Source of the DNA: Lachnospiraceae bacterium
GTDB lineage: Bacteria; Bacillota; Clostridia; Lachnospirales; Lachnospiraceae
Reading direction: 5' to 3'
NCBI GenBank assembly: GCA_020860745.1
Contig: JAJBTR010000116.1
Location: 1-26,444 of the forward strand
Length of the DNA stretch: 26,444 nt
The translations under genes were made by a program, and so were the position numbers. The notes below the pieces were generated by a model, which ran no database searches, was not told the DNA's origin, and saw nothing but the letters and a program-made list of their open reading frames with translations. Shown here one piece after another: positions 7,156-16,180 of the stretch; position 1 is the first letter of the stretch, and each line of letters opens with the position of its first letter.

Positions 7156-7236
7156 TTAATTTCCCCTAAGCAGGATAAACCGGAATAGAAATTTACCATT
7201 TTGTGCAAAATTTCGTTCTTACATGTCTGATAATAA

Positions 7237-10200
7237 TCAATCTCCGAAGTATGCCACGCCGGACTCAAAGATCTTCATATCCTGTTCACCATAAATATTG
7301 ACAGCGACGCCGTCCCCGCGGCGCTCCGAGTGTGCCATCTTGCCGAGCACCCGTCCGTCCGGGCTGGTGATACCCTCGATGGCCATGTAGGAGCCGTTGA
7401 CGTTCCACTCCTCGTCCATGGTCGGCATGCCGTTCTCATTGACGTACTGGGTTGCCACCTGTCCATTGGCGAGCAGCTGATCCAGCCACTCCTGCGGGGC
7501 GGCAAACCGTCCCTCGCCGTGGGAAGCGGGGTTGGTGTAAACCTTTCCGAGCTCCGCCTGCGCCAGCCACGGGGACTTGTTGGTCACAACCTTAGTATAG
7601 ACCATCTTGGAAATATGGCGTCCGATGGTATTGTAGGTCAGCGTAGGGGAATCGGCACTGCCGTCCTGAATCCGCCCGTAAGGCACAAGTCCCAGCTTGA
7701 TCAGCGCCTGGAATCCGTTGCAGATACCCAGGGCAAGACCATCCCGCTCATTTAAGAGCCGCTCCACCGCCTCTTTCATCTTCGCGTTGCGGAAAGCGGT
7801 CGCAAAGAATTTCGCAGAGCCTTCCGGCTCGTCGCCCGCGGAAAATCCGCCAGGGAACATAATGATCTGAGACTGATCGATGGCTTTGACAAAGATATCC
7901 ACGGAATCACGGATGTCCGCCGCCGTCAGATTCTTAAACACCTTCGTTATCACGTCGGCTCCTGCACGCTCAAAGGCTTTCGCGGAATCATACTCGCAGT
8001 TCGTGCCGGGGAAGACCGGAATGAACACGGTCGGCTTTGCCACTTTATGTTTGCATACATAAATTTCTTTCGTATCATAGAGCTTTAACGGTAATTCGTC
8101 CGCCGCACGGCTGGCTTTTGTCGGGAAGACGCCCTCCAGCGTGCCGGTCCATGCGGCGAGCGCCTCATCAAGCGGAATCGACACTTTACCGGATACAGAA
8201 TCCGTGTCACTCCTGGTTCCGTCGGCTGCGCCTGTCCCGTACCGGAATACCGGCTCCTCCAGGACGGAACCTGCGATAGAGACATTCGCCCGAAGTCCCG
8301 CAGCCTCCATGGCCTCCTTCACCGCGTCGGTGTCCTCCGGCGCAACCTCAGCCACCAGATTACCGAAGCCGGGACCAAACGCCATCTCCGGCTTCATGCA
8401 GCCGCGGATGGACACGCCCAGCTTATTGCCGAACGCCATCTTGCTGACCGCTGCTACCAGACCCTTGGAATCCAGGGAATACACCGCGAGCAGCTTTTTC
8501 TCCTGCATCAGACGGTAGACCACATCGTAGAGTTTCATCACCTGCGCGTAATCCGGCAGGTCATATTCATCCTTATCAATTATAAAAAGCATCAGCTTAT
8601 CGCCCGCGCGCTTTAACTCCGGCGTCACAATATCCTGCTCCTTTGCCACATCCACCGCAAAGGAAACCAGTGTGGGCGGCACGTCGATCTCATTGAAGCT
8701 GCCGGACATGGAATCCTTGCCGCCGATGGAAGGCAGACTGAATCCCATCTGCGCGCTGTAAGCGCCGAGGAGCGCCGCAAACGGCTGACTCCAACGGGAT
8801 GGATCCTCGCTCATCCTGCGAAAATACTCCTGAAAGCTAAAACGGATCTTCCGGTAGTCGCCGCCGGCCGCCACAATCTTCGCCACAGACTCCACCACCG
8901 CATAGACTGCACCGTGATAAGGGCTCCAGGTGGACAGATACGGGTCAAATCCGTAGCTCATCAGCGTCACGGCGTCGCACTTTCCGGTCATCACCGGCAC
9001 CTTCGCCACCATGGACTGTGTCTCGGTCAGCTGGTATTTGCCGCCGTAGGGCATAAACACGCTGCCCGCACCGATAGAGCCGTCAAACATTTCTACAAGT
9101 CCCTTCTGGGAGCAGACATTTAAATCTTTTAACGTATCCAGCCAGGCTGCGCGGATATCGTTTTTCTCCAGATCCTCTGCCACGGCATCCAGAGCCATCT
9201 TCGAAAAGAAATTATCCTCCTTTGCCGGGATGTCCACCGCGATGGATGTCTCCTGGTGCGCGCCGTTGGTGTCCAGGAACGCGCGGGAGAGATTGACAAT
9301 CTCCTTTCCTCTCCAGGTCAGAACCAGTCGCGGATCCTCCGTCACCACCGCGACAGGAACAGCCTCCAGGTTCTCCTCCGCGGCATAGGCCAGGAACTGA
9401 TCTACATTTTCCGGCGCGATCACCACGGCCATCCGCTCCTGGGATTCGGAAATGGCAAGCTCCGTGCCGTCCAGGCCGGCATATTTTTTCGGCACTTTAT
9501 CGAGATCTACCCGCAGACCATCCGCCAGCTCACCGATGGCCACGGAAACGCCGCCTGCGCCGAAATCGTTGCACTTCTTTATAATATAGGAAACTTCCTC
9601 TCTCCTGAACAATCTCTGCACCTTGCGCTCCGTCGGCGGGTTGCCCTTCTGGACCTCCGCACCGCAGGTGTCGATGGAAGCCGTTGTGTGTGCCTTAGAG
9701 GAACCCGTCGCACCGCCGCAGCCGTCACGTCCCGTGCGTCCGCCGAGAAGAATAATCACATCGCCGGGATCGGAAGTCAGCCGCTGCACCGCACGGCGCG
9801 GGGCAGCACCCAGGACAGCGCCGATCTCCATGCGCTTCGCCACATAGTTGGGATGATAAATCTCCTTTACCAGACCTGTCGCCAGTCCGATCTGGTTGCC
9901 GTAGGAACTGTAACCGCCGGCCGCCGAGCGGACAATCTTCTTCTGGGGAAGCTTGCCCGGCAGAGTCTCCTTCACGGAAATCGTCGGATCCGCCGCGCCC
10001 GTCACGCGCATCGCCTGATAGACATAGGTACGGCCGGAGAGCGGATCGCGGATCGCACCGCCCAGGCACGTAGCCGCGCCGCCGAAAGGCTCGATCTCCG
10101 TTGGATGGTTATGGGTCTCATTTTTAAAATTGATGAGCCACTCCTCCTCTTTCCCATCCACCGTCAAAGGCACCACGATGGAGCAGGCGTTGATCTCATC

Positions 10201-11091
10201 CGACTCCTCCTGATCCTGCAGTTTTCCGTCCTTTTTTAATTTTTTCATCGCCATCAGAGCCAGATCCATCAGGCAGACAAACTTGTCCGGACGGTCCGCG
10301 TAGAGCTCCGCAAAATTCTCCTGATACTGCTCATAGGCTTTCTGAATCGGCTCCAGATAATAACCGTCCCCGAAGCTGATATCCTTTAACTCCGTTGAAA
10401 ACGTCGTATGGCGGCAGTGATCCGACCAGTAGGTATCCAGAACGCGGATCTCCGTCATGGACGGGTCTCTGTGCTCCTCCCCCGCAAAATACTTCTGAAT
10501 ATGAAGGAAATCCGCAAATGTCATGGCAAGCCCAAGGGAGTCATAGAGCTCCTTTAAAGGGGCTTCCGCCATCGTGGAAAATCCATCAAAAATCACGACA
10601 TCGTCCGGCTCCGCAAAATCCTGTACCAGCGTCTGCGGTTTTTCCAGGCCGGTCTCCCGGGAATCCACCGGGTTGATGCAGTGGTGTTTGATCGCTGCCA
10701 ACTGTTCGTCCGTAATCTCGCCCTCGATGACATAGGTCGTCGCGCTGCGGATGATCGGCTCCTCCTCCTCGTTTAACAGCTTTACACACTGCTCCGCGGA
10801 ATCCGCACGCTGGCCGAACTGCCCGGGCAGATACTCTACGCTAAAAGTCTTTCCTCCGTTTAAATCAAAAGTTTCCTCATAGACAAAATCCACCGGCGGC
10901 TCCGAGAAGACGCTGACAAGAGCCTTCCCATAAGTCTCCTCCGAGATATTCTCCACGTCATAACGCACCAGTTCCCGCACCTTTGTCACGCCGGGAATGC
11001 CGAGGTAACTTCTGATCTCCGCCTCCAGCTCCCGCGCCTTTACCGCAAAGGCATCCTTTTTTTCTACATATACTCTGCGTACATTGCTCAT
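7237..11091 (-). CDS. purL: phosphoribosylformylglycinamidine synthase PurL (single-chain, large type)
   Basis: This cytosolic enzyme carries out the fourth step of de novo purine synthesis: FGAR + glutamine + ATP gives FGAM. At 1,284 residues it is the large single-polypeptide type, combining what are PurS, PurL and PurQ in Bacillus. After an N-terminal PurS-like domain, DTYWSDHCRHTTF (about 213-225) and FKNETHNHPTEIEPFGGAAT mark the first AIRS half. SLPSIGGKDSMSGSF belongs to the second half. The C-terminal glutaminase has FPGTNCEYDSAKAFERAG, the nucleophile Cys in GICNGFQ (about 1124) and the catalytic His in AHSERRGDG (about 1254). The ATG at 11091 has GGAGG eight bases upstream. It lies 28 bases after a YgiT-type gene and may share its promoter. 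No other pur genes or purine riboswitch were seen. Confidence 0.97.
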   Translation of the reverse strand: MSNVRRVYVEKKDAFAVKARELEAEIRSYLGIPGVTKVRELVRYDVENISEETYGKALVSVFSEPPVDFVYEETFDLNGGKTFSVEYLPGQFGQRADSAEQCVKLLNEEEEPIIRSATTYVIEGEITDEQLAAIKHHCINPVDSRETGLEKPQTLVQDFAEPDDVVIFDGFSTMAEAPLKELYDSLGLAMTFADFLHIQKYFAGEEHRDPSMTEIRVLDTYWSDHCRHTTFSTELKDISFGDGYYLEPIQKAYEQYQENFAELYADRPDKFVCLMDLALMAMKKLKKDGKLQDQEESDEINACSIVVPLTVDGKEEEWLINFKNETHNHPTEIEPFGGAATCLGGAIRDPLSGRTYVYQAMRVTGAADPTISVKETLPGKLPQKKIVRSAAGGYSSYGNQIGLATGLVKEIYHPNYVAKRMEIGAVLGAAPRRAVQRLTSDPGDVIILLGGRTGRDGCGGATGSSKAHTTASIDTCGAEVQKGNPPTERKVQRLFRREEVSYIIKKCNDFGAGGVSVAIGELADGLRVDLDKVPKKYAGLDGTELAISESQERMAVVIAPENVDQFLAYAAEENLEAVPVAVVTEDPRLVLTWRGKEIVNLSRAFLDTNGAHQETSIAVDIPAKEDNFFSKMALDAVAEDLEKNDIRAAWLDTLKDLNVCSQKGLVEMFDGSIGAGSVFMPYGGKYQLTETQSMVAKVPVMTGKCDAVTLMSYGFDPYLSTWSPYHGAVYAVVESVAKIVAAGGDYRKIRFSFQEYFRRMSEDPSRWSQPFAALLGAYSAQMGFSLPSIGGKDSMSGSFNEIDVPPTLVSFAVDVAKEQDIVTPELKRAGDKLMLFIIDKDEYDLPDYAQVMKLYDVVYRLMQEKKLLAVYSLDSKGLVAAVSKMAFGNKLGVSIRGCMKPEMAFGPGFGNLVAEVAPEDTDAVKEAMEAAGLRANVSIAGSVLEEPVFRYGTGAADGTRSDTDSVSGKVSIPLDEALAAWTGTLEGVFPTKASRAADELPLKLYDTKEIYVCKHKVAKPTVFIPVFPGTNCEYDSAKAFERAGADVITKVFKNLTAADIRDSVDIFVKAIDQSQIIMFPGGFSAGDEPEGSAKFFATAFRNAKMKEAVERLLNERDGLALGICNGFQALIKLGLVPYGRIQDGSADSPTLTYNTIGRHISKMVYTKVVTNKSPWLAQAELGKVYTNPASHGEGRFAAPQEWLDQLLANGQVATQYVNENGMPTMDEEWNVNGSYMAIEGITSPDGRVLGKMAHSERRGDGVAVNIYGEQDMKIFESGVAYFGD

Positions 11092-11119
11092 TTCATTTCC
11101 TCCCGATTACTCACTTACG

Positions 11120-11350
11120 TTACGCTGCCGTTTTATAATCCATAATAAAAATTTTGCTTGCAATCTTTTCTAATCGTTCCAGAATATCATCGATTTTCTC
11201 CAAAACAGAGGCAGAAAAAAACTCTTCTCCACACTGCCCACACTTTCTGCAGGGAACATTTTCAATGATTACATAGCCATTATTTAACTGTGCAAAATAT
11301 GTCGTAACCGCATCATCCATTACGCCGTTTTTACAAGTCAGACATCTCAT
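11120..11350 (-). CDS. YgiT-type zinc finger protein (antitoxin-like)
   Basis: A 76-residue protein with two zinc-binding CxxC pairs, CLTC at residues 3-6 and CRKCGQC at about 34-40. It shows the typical YgiT/MqsA N-terminal layout: CxxC, a TTY strand, then VPCxxCxQCGEEF. It has no C-terminal helix-turn-helix, only a short helix ending KTAA, so it is shorter than full MqsA antitoxins. The ATG at 11350 overlaps the stop of the preceding DUF4258 gene by four bases. This is the usual arrangement of DUF4258/YgiT pairs, which are thought to form toxin-antitoxin modules. Activity is inferred from context. The region is visibly richer in A and T than purL, suggesting acquisition by transfer. Confidence 0.85.
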   Translation of the reverse strand: MRCLTCKNGVMDDAVTTYFAQLNNGYVIIENVPCRKCGQCGEEFFSASVLEKIDDILERLEKIASKIFIMDYKTAA

Positions 11351-11667
11351 TCTTTTTTCTCCCTTCTGGTCTTAAAATCAGGCTGCCATTTTTCAAAATC
11401 CGGAAAATATGCTGTGACAATTCTACTTCCCGTACCCTCATCACTCATAACAACATGAATTACTTTCTCCTTTTCTGTATATCCAAATATCAGGCAAGTT
11501 GGATAAGGAAAATCTTCTGGATATCGTTCGATTATTTCACCTGTCATCACAGCATGCCGTATATCCTTTTTTCTAATATTTCGCTGACGACATCGTTCTG
11601 AAGAATGTTGTGTCATTAACACATTATCCTGTTCGTAGTATAAACGTAACTTGTCGATATCAATCAC
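11347..11667 (-). CDS. DUF4258 domain-containing protein (putative RNase-like toxin)
   Basis: This is a small basic protein of 106 residues. The core MTQHSSERCRQRNIRKKDIR, then GEIIERYPEDFPYPTCLIFG, and the strand VIHVVMSDEGTGSRIVTAYFP match DUF4258, a RelE/BrnT-like fold often encoded beside YgiT antitoxins. The start chosen is the GTG at 11667 (product MIDIDKLRLYYEQ), because AAGGAAGG lies 10 bases upstream. The longer frame to 11706 would begin with TTG and has no ribosome binding site. A good promoter lies at 11729-11757. The stop overlaps the YgiT start by four bases. No toxin activity can be shown from sequence alone. Confidence 0.8.
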   Translation of the reverse strand: MIDIDKLRLYYEQDNVLMTQHSSERCRQRNIRKKDIRHAVMTGEIIERYPEDFPYPTCLIFGYTEKEKVIHVVMSDEGTGSRIVTAYFPDFEKWQPDFKTRREKKE

Positions 11668-11728
11668 AATACATATACCTTCCTTATACGATATTGCCAA
11701 ACACAAAAACCATTCAAAACTGATAATT

Positions 11729-11757
11729 ATTCTAGCATGCCGACAACCTTAATTCAA
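11729..11757 (-). promoter_or_regulatory. sigma-A promoter for the DUF4258-YgiT(-purL) unit
   Basis: On the minus strand a TTGAAT -35 (11752-11757) and a TAGAAT -10 (11729-11734) are separated by exactly 17 bases. Transcription would start near 11722, about 55 bases before the GTG start. No clear promoter is seen between ygiT and purL, so purL may depend on this one. Confidence 0.6.
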
Positions 11758-11768
11758 TATTTTTCACT

Positions 11769-14414
11769 TCAAAAATCAGATTCCCAGAACTCCTCCAGCA
11801 TCCCCGGCAGCGTCCTCAGATTGCACACCCTGCAGTCCTCCCACTCCCGCGGGAAGAGCCGGCGGTAATCTCTCCGCAGAAAACGCTCATCCAGCAAGCC
11901 GATCACGCCGCAGTCTGTCGCGGTACGGATCACGCGCCCGGCTGCCTGCATGACCTTGTTCATGCCGGGATACTGATAAGCGTACTCAAATCCCATTCTC
12001 AGATAGCCCTGATCATTCTCATTCCAACAAACGCCGCTTAATACGCTGCCTGACACATCACCTGTCTGTTCACTATCCTCCTTATGCTCCAGCGCAGCTT
12101 CCGGCACCTGTCTTGCCCGCTCCAGTTCCCCGTTATAAAAAGATTTCAGTATCTCCCGCCGGTTGCAGATCTGAGGCAGCCCGGTTCCCCCCACCAGAAC
12201 GCCGATCAACTGATCATGCTTCAGATCAATCCCCTCGGAAAAAATCCCGCCCAGAACACAGAACGCCACAAAGGACCGCTCCCGCTTTCTGGAAAACTCC
12301 GCGATAAACTCCTCCCTCTGCGCTTCCCGCATATTGGCACTCTGCACCGCGCAGTCCATTTTCCCTGCATTCTCCGCACAAAACTGCTCATACACCTGAT
12401 CCATAAAATAATAGGACGGGAAAAATGCAATATAATTTCCGCATCGCGCCTTTGCCGTCACCCGGATATACTCTGCAATCCGCTGAAACTCCGTCAGGTT
12501 ACGCCGTGTATACAGGCTGCTGACATCGCCGACCGCAAAAAGCAGCCGCTGTTTTTTCTGAAATGTAGAATCCGCATAGACCGCATAATTATCCTGCCGG
12601 GTGCTCAGCAGACTTTTATAATACTGTACCGGCAAAAGCGTCGCGGAGAAAAAGACGGCACTCCTCCCTTTATCCAGGCAAGCCTGCAGATTCGACGCCG
12701 GATTGACGCAGTACAGGTGCAGGCAGAAATGATTTTCCCCGTCAAAATCCGAATAAATCACATAGTTTTCATCCGCGAGCTCGTACATCGCCATGAAATG
12801 GCGCAGTGCGAAGTAAAACTCCGTGACTTCTTTCCGCTCCGGGAATTCCGCGCGATGCCGCAAAAACTCATCCAGCAGCGACAGAAGACGCATCAGGGAA
12901 AAGGAAAAACTCTCTATACTCGTGTGCACGGTGTATTTTTCGCATTCCCGCTTCCACTCCAGCATCTGCCGGTTGCATTTTTCCAATGCAAAAGCAATCT
13001 TCTGGTTATGTTTGCGGAAAATCCGCTTCATTTTCAGGAAATCTTCCTTGACCAGAACGGCGCTGTACATCTCCCGCCCGCGCTCCACCAGATTGTGCGC
13101 CTCGTCGACGAGAAACAGATACGCCCCCTTTTCCCCCTCCGCGAAGAACCGCTTCAGGTACACATTGGGATCAAAGACATAATTATAGTCACAGATGATC
13201 ACATCCGACCAGAGAGACAGGTCCAGCGCCATCTCGAACGGGCAGACCTGATATTGTTCCGCGCAGGCCAGTAAAACCTCCCTGGTGTAATCATCCTCCG
13301 CCGTCATCAGGGAAAAGACCGCATCGTTGACCCGGTCGTAATGTCCCTTTGCGGATGGACAGTTTACCGGATTACAGTCCATCGTCTCACAGGGACAGAG
13401 CTTCTCCTTCGCCGTGAGAGTCAGCACTTTCAAGCGGCACCCCTCGCCTTTCAGGCAGTCAAACGCGTCCTTCGCCACCGTGCGGGTGATGGTTTTTGCC
13501 GTCAGATAAAAAATCCGGTCCGCCAGCCCCTCGCCCACGGCCTTCACCGAGGGAAATACCGTCGCAATCGTCTTGCCTGTGCCGGTGGGCGCCTGCAAAA
13601 ACAGAATCTTTTTCCGGGAGATTGTCCGGTAGACATCCCCCACCAGTTTTTTCTGCCCCTCCCGGTAGGGAAAAGGGAAATCCAGCACTTTGATGGAATC
13701 CCTGCGGATCAGATTCCACTCATACTGGTGATCCGTCCACTTCCGGTAGGACGCAATCACTTCCTCAAACCATAGCTGCAGAGTTTCAAAGGAATATACC
13801 TCATCAAAACGCTGGATCGCCTCCGTATCCAGGTCGCAGTAGGTGATCTGCACGCCCATCCGGCCAAGACCCTGCTGCAGGGCAAAAATATAGGCGTAGC
13901 ATTTCGCCTGCGCCAGATGAACCGGATAGGGCTCCGCAAAGCGGGTCACATCCGTATACATACACTTGATCTCATCTATATAAAAAATCCGTTCTTTCGT
14001 AGGATCCGCAACAGAACCTGCCGTTCCCTTCTCAGACGACACGAAATCCGTCTCTGCTCTCAAAAATTCCTCCGGATTTTCTGCCGCTGCCTGATTCTCC
14101 GAAATCTCCTTCGGTGCCTGCCTCCAGAACACACCATCCGCTCTCCCCTCCACGGAAAGCAGATAATACCCCATGATCAACTCATGCTTTAAAGTCACCT
14201 CTGACCGATACTCCGAACCCATGCGCTTCTGGATCTTGCGGTGCATGCGGCTCCCCTCCTGCATGGCCTCCTGGCGTACGCCCTTGCCGACCCGGTTGTC
14301 GATATCGCCGGACCGGAACACGAACTCTACCAGATTGCGGACGGAGATGCGGATCTTCTCCTGTTCAATTATCTCCACGCTCTGCTGCGTATCCTCCATA
14401 AGCGCCTGACTCAT
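11769..14414 (-). CDS. PD-(D/E)XK nuclease / DinG-like (Rad3/XPD family) ATP-dependent DNA helicase
   Basis: This 881-residue fusion protein probably acts in DNA repair. The N-terminal part resembles RecB/Cas4-type nucleases: GRADG with Asp 93, the IDEIK motif (E148, K150) and a QAKCYAY segment near 169. The helicase begins about 250. Walker A is APTGTGKT (275-282), four Fe-S-type cysteines lie at about 340/342, 347, 352 and 391, and the DEAH box is VDEAHNL (436-442). The C-terminal motor has FFSATLLP and a final QAAGRVIRT motif VI. Two low-complexity inserts (about 100-140, and another in the C-terminal half near GDVSGSVLSG) make it longer than usual. The ATG at 14414 has only a weakly placed AAAGG about 15 bases upstream, so the next ATG (residue 6) is possible. 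Its promoter lies at 14450-14478. Confidence 0.9.
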   Translation of the reverse strand: MSQALMEDTQQSVEIIEQEKIRISVRNLVEFVFRSGDIDNRVGKGVRQEAMQEGSRMHRKIQKRMGSEYRSEVTLKHELIMGYYLLSVEGRADGVFWRQAPKEISENQAAAENPEEFLRAETDFVSSEKGTAGSVADPTKERIFYIDEIKCMYTDVTRFAEPYPVHLAQAKCYAYIFALQQGLGRMGVQITYCDLDTEAIQRFDEVYSFETLQLWFEEVIASYRKWTDHQYEWNLIRRDSIKVLDFPFPYREGQKKLVGDVYRTISRKKILFLQAPTGTGKTIATVFPSVKAVGEGLADRIFYLTAKTITRTVAKDAFDCLKGEGCRLKVLTLTAKEKLCPCETMDCNPVNCPSAKGHYDRVNDAVFSLMTAEDDYTREVLLACAEQYQVCPFEMALDLSLWSDVIICDYNYVFDPNVYLKRFFAEGEKGAYLFLVDEAHNLVERGREMYSAVLVKEDFLKMKRIFRKHNQKIAFALEKCNRQMLEWKRECEKYTVHTSIESFSFSLMRLLSLLDEFLRHRAEFPERKEVTEFYFALRHFMAMYELADENYVIYSDFDGENHFCLHLYCVNPASNLQACLDKGRSAVFFSATLLPVQYYKSLLSTRQDNYAVYADSTFQKKQRLLFAVGDVSSLYTRRNLTEFQRIAEYIRVTAKARCGNYIAFFPSYYFMDQVYEQFCAENAGKMDCAVQSANMREAQREEFIAEFSRKRERSFVAFCVLGGIFSEGIDLKHDQLIGVLVGGTGLPQICNRREILKSFYNGELERARQVPEAALEHKEDSEQTGDVSGSVLSGVCWNENDQGYLRMGFEYAYQYPGMNKVMQAAGRVIRTATDCGVIGLLDERFLRRDYRRLFPREWEDCRVCNLRTLPGMLEEFWESDF

Positions 14415-14449
14415 TTTAAAAGTTACTGCCTTTCTTTCTATTCCCGCTT

Positions 14450-14478
14450 ATTATAATGCAGAATTCAGGAAAGAACAA
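14450..14478 (-). promoter_or_regulatory. sigma-A promoter for the helicase gene
   Basis: On the minus strand TTGTTC (14473-14478) and a consensus TATAAT (14450-14455) are separated by 17 bases. The -35 box starts nine bases beyond the stop codon of the J-domain gene, and the predicted transcript begins about 30 bases before the helicase start codon. Confidence 0.65.
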
Positions 14479-14486
14479 CGACAACC

Positions 14487-15215
14487 TTAAAACGGCCGGC
14501 AGCAACATCCGCCGAACATAGACATGAGACAGCACAATGTCAGGCATAAGCCGCCGGTATTCCCAAAGGGTCTCTCATAGGACGAGCCCATATTCTGGTA
14601 CCAGGTGCCGCCAAACTCCAGATTCTGCAGGAACTGGCGGTATTCCATATTACTTGGCTCCATCTCGACTGCCTTTCTGGCAAACTCCATGGCCTGAACA
14701 TTATTTCCCACGCCCTGATGAGCCGCCGCGGCAAAATAATACCAGCGCGCAGAGCGCTGATTATTCGGCATGCGGTTCAGGGTATTTAAAGCCTCACTAA
14801 AATGACCGCTGTTGATATAATTGGCCGCAGCCCGCATCTCCGGGGAATTGTTGTAGGAACTGCCATAGCCGCCCTGGCCGCCATAGGACTGCCCTCCATA
14901 TCCACCCTGATGATAGCCGCCATAGGACTGTCCTCCGCTCCCGTAGCCGCCCTGGCCGTAAGTGCCGGAGCCGAACGGTCCGCGATTCTGGGCGCTGCCG
15001 TTCTGATAACCGCCGGAATACCCCTGCTGCTTCTCTTTCATGATCTGGTTATACGCCTGCTGCACTTCTTTAAACCGCTCCTCAGCCACTTCCGGATGCG
15101 CACTGTTGACATTCGAATCCGGGTGGTACTTCCGGCTGAGCTGACGGTATGCTTTTTTTATCTCCTCATCTGTGGCATCATGTGAAACACCCAGAATCTC
15201 ATATGGATCCCTCAC
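14487..15215 (-). CDS. J-domain protein with Gly/Tyr-rich linker and TPR-like region
   Basis: At 242 residues this is a probable Hsp70 co-chaperone-like protein. The J domain is at the N-terminus ([20 protein letters not shown], then HPD at 31-33). A linker rich in Gly, Tyr, Gln and Ser (about 72-125) has repeated GGY/QSYGG units. Next come two TPR-like helices ([15 protein letters not shown] and [18 protein letters not shown]). The short tail is hydrophobic and cysteine-rich ([19 protein letters not shown]) and could be a membrane-associated or acylated end. The GTG at 15215 is chosen because GGAGG sits eight bases upstream and the GTGA overlaps the stop of the DUF5685 gene. The longer frame to 15269 lies wholly inside that gene. 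It is not DnaJ itself, lacking its zinc-finger domain. Confidence 0.85.
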   Translation of the reverse strand: MRDPYEILGVSHDATDEEIKKAYRQLSRKYHPDSNVNSAHPEVAEERFKEVQQAYNQIMKEKQQGYSGGYQNGSAQNRGPFGSGTYGQGGYGSGGQSYGGYHQGGYGGQSYGGQGGYGSSYNNSPEMRAAANYINSGHFSEALNTLNRMPNNQRSARWYYFAAAAHQGVGNNVQAMEFARKAVEMEPSNMEYRQFLQNLEFGGTWYQNMGSSYERPFGNTGGLCLTLCCLMSMFGGCCCRPF

Positions 15216-16057
15216 TTTGGATTCCTCCGTTTTTTCTTTTTCTCCTGCAAATATTCGTATTTTGACCACACGCCGGAATACAGAATATTCCGAATAATAT
15301 CCGCATGCTGTAAGATTGGCAGCCGCTCAAAAGACTTGGCGCACTCCGACATCATGCTCGTCAGAATCAGCTTGCTTAAGGTTTCAAAATCCTCCGGGCT
15401 GTTCTTCGCCATATTCATAAAAGGATTGTACTCATTCCTGCGCCGGTCACGGTCCAGATCCTCATAGGCATCCATCAGATAGATAAACTTGCCGAGATAA
15501 AAACCGAGACACCTGAGCTCATCTGCCCACAGATCATCCTTCCAGGCAAAAATCTCGCCCAGCATCTCGCCGGTCAGACCCGCGACCGCGTCAATATTCT
15601 CCTCCCGCTTTGCCTCCAGCATGTTCAGGCGGTTCATATAATTCTCCAACGCCTGCGCCTGCCGCGGATACTTCGCAGAAATACGCCGGTAGTCGCGCTT
15701 CAGCATTTGGGACATCACATGCTTCGGGAGATTACGATCGTCTTTCCAGTCATCAATCATATTATGGTAGGACAAAAGGACATTCATGTCGGAAGCATAG
15801 TGGGAAGCCTCATTGATATAAGCGGTCTTTCTTTTGCCTGGGTGGAGCGGGCAGATAAAATGAGTCTCCTCATTTTCCAGTTCATACAAGCCAGTCAGCA
15901 GAATAATCAGGAATGTCATATCATAGTTCAGCAGCATCTGGCCCTTTACACCGCTGCTCTTTTTCAATACCTGACATAGACCGCAATAGTAGGACTGATA
16001 CTGCTGCTTACTCTCCTCCGATAAACTTTTCTGATTGACGTAAATATAACCAAACAT
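15212..16057 (-). CDS. DUF5685 family protein
   Basis: This 281-residue, largely helical, cytoplasmic protein of unknown function begins [20 protein letters not shown]. An early CGLC pair (about 25-28) and a later Cys in [10 protein letters not shown] could bind metal. Two acidic motifs stand out: [13 protein letters not shown] (about 97-109) and [21 protein letters not shown] (about 193-213). Their spacing and form recall the paired Asp-rich motifs of all-helical isoprenoid synthases of the squalene/phytoene group; that resemblance is my inference. AGGAG lies five bases before the ATG. The stop overlaps the start of the J-domain gene, so the two products are probably made together. Confidence 0.8.
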   Translation of the reverse strand: MFGYIYVNQKSLSEESKQQYQSYYCGLCQVLKKSSGVKGQMLLNYDMTFLIILLTGLYELENEETHFICPLHPGKRKTAYINEASHYASDMNVLLSYHNMIDDWKDDRNLPKHVMSQMLKRDYRRISAKYPRQAQALENYMNRLNMLEAKREENIDAVAGLTGEMLGEIFAWKDDLWADELRCLGFYLGKFIYLMDAYEDLDRDRRRNEYNPFMNMAKNSPEDFETLSKLILTSMMSECAKSFERLPILQHADIIRNILYSGVWSKYEYLQEKKKKRRNPK

Positions 16058-16180
16058 ATCTGCTCCTGCCGTGAGGCATTCATCCTGTTATAATATTATG
16101 ATACAAGAGACAAACAGAGCTATCATACCCGCTTGTCGCCCCGACCATATTATGATTATGTAAGCGTATCCAACGTTTTC

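Noticed and set aside
9256..10239. A 327-codon plus-strand frame opposite purL
   Set aside because: It is antisense to strongly conserved PurL sequence, its residue make-up is Arg/His-rich and shadow-like, and it matches no family I know.
12084..13274. A 396-codon plus-strand frame opposite the helicase gene
   Set aside because: It is the antisense shadow of conserved helicase sequence, with no ribosome binding site or recognisable motif.
11741..14490. A shared 12-base string CGACAACCTTAA near the DUF4258 promoter and near the helicase promoter
   Set aside because: Exact 12-base matches are expected by chance in a window this size, and the string sits differently relative to each promoter.
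14870..15020. Repetitive GC-rich DNA in the J-domain gene that could suggest a repeat element
   Set aside because: It is in frame and encodes the Gly/Tyr/Ser-rich linker of the J-domain protein.
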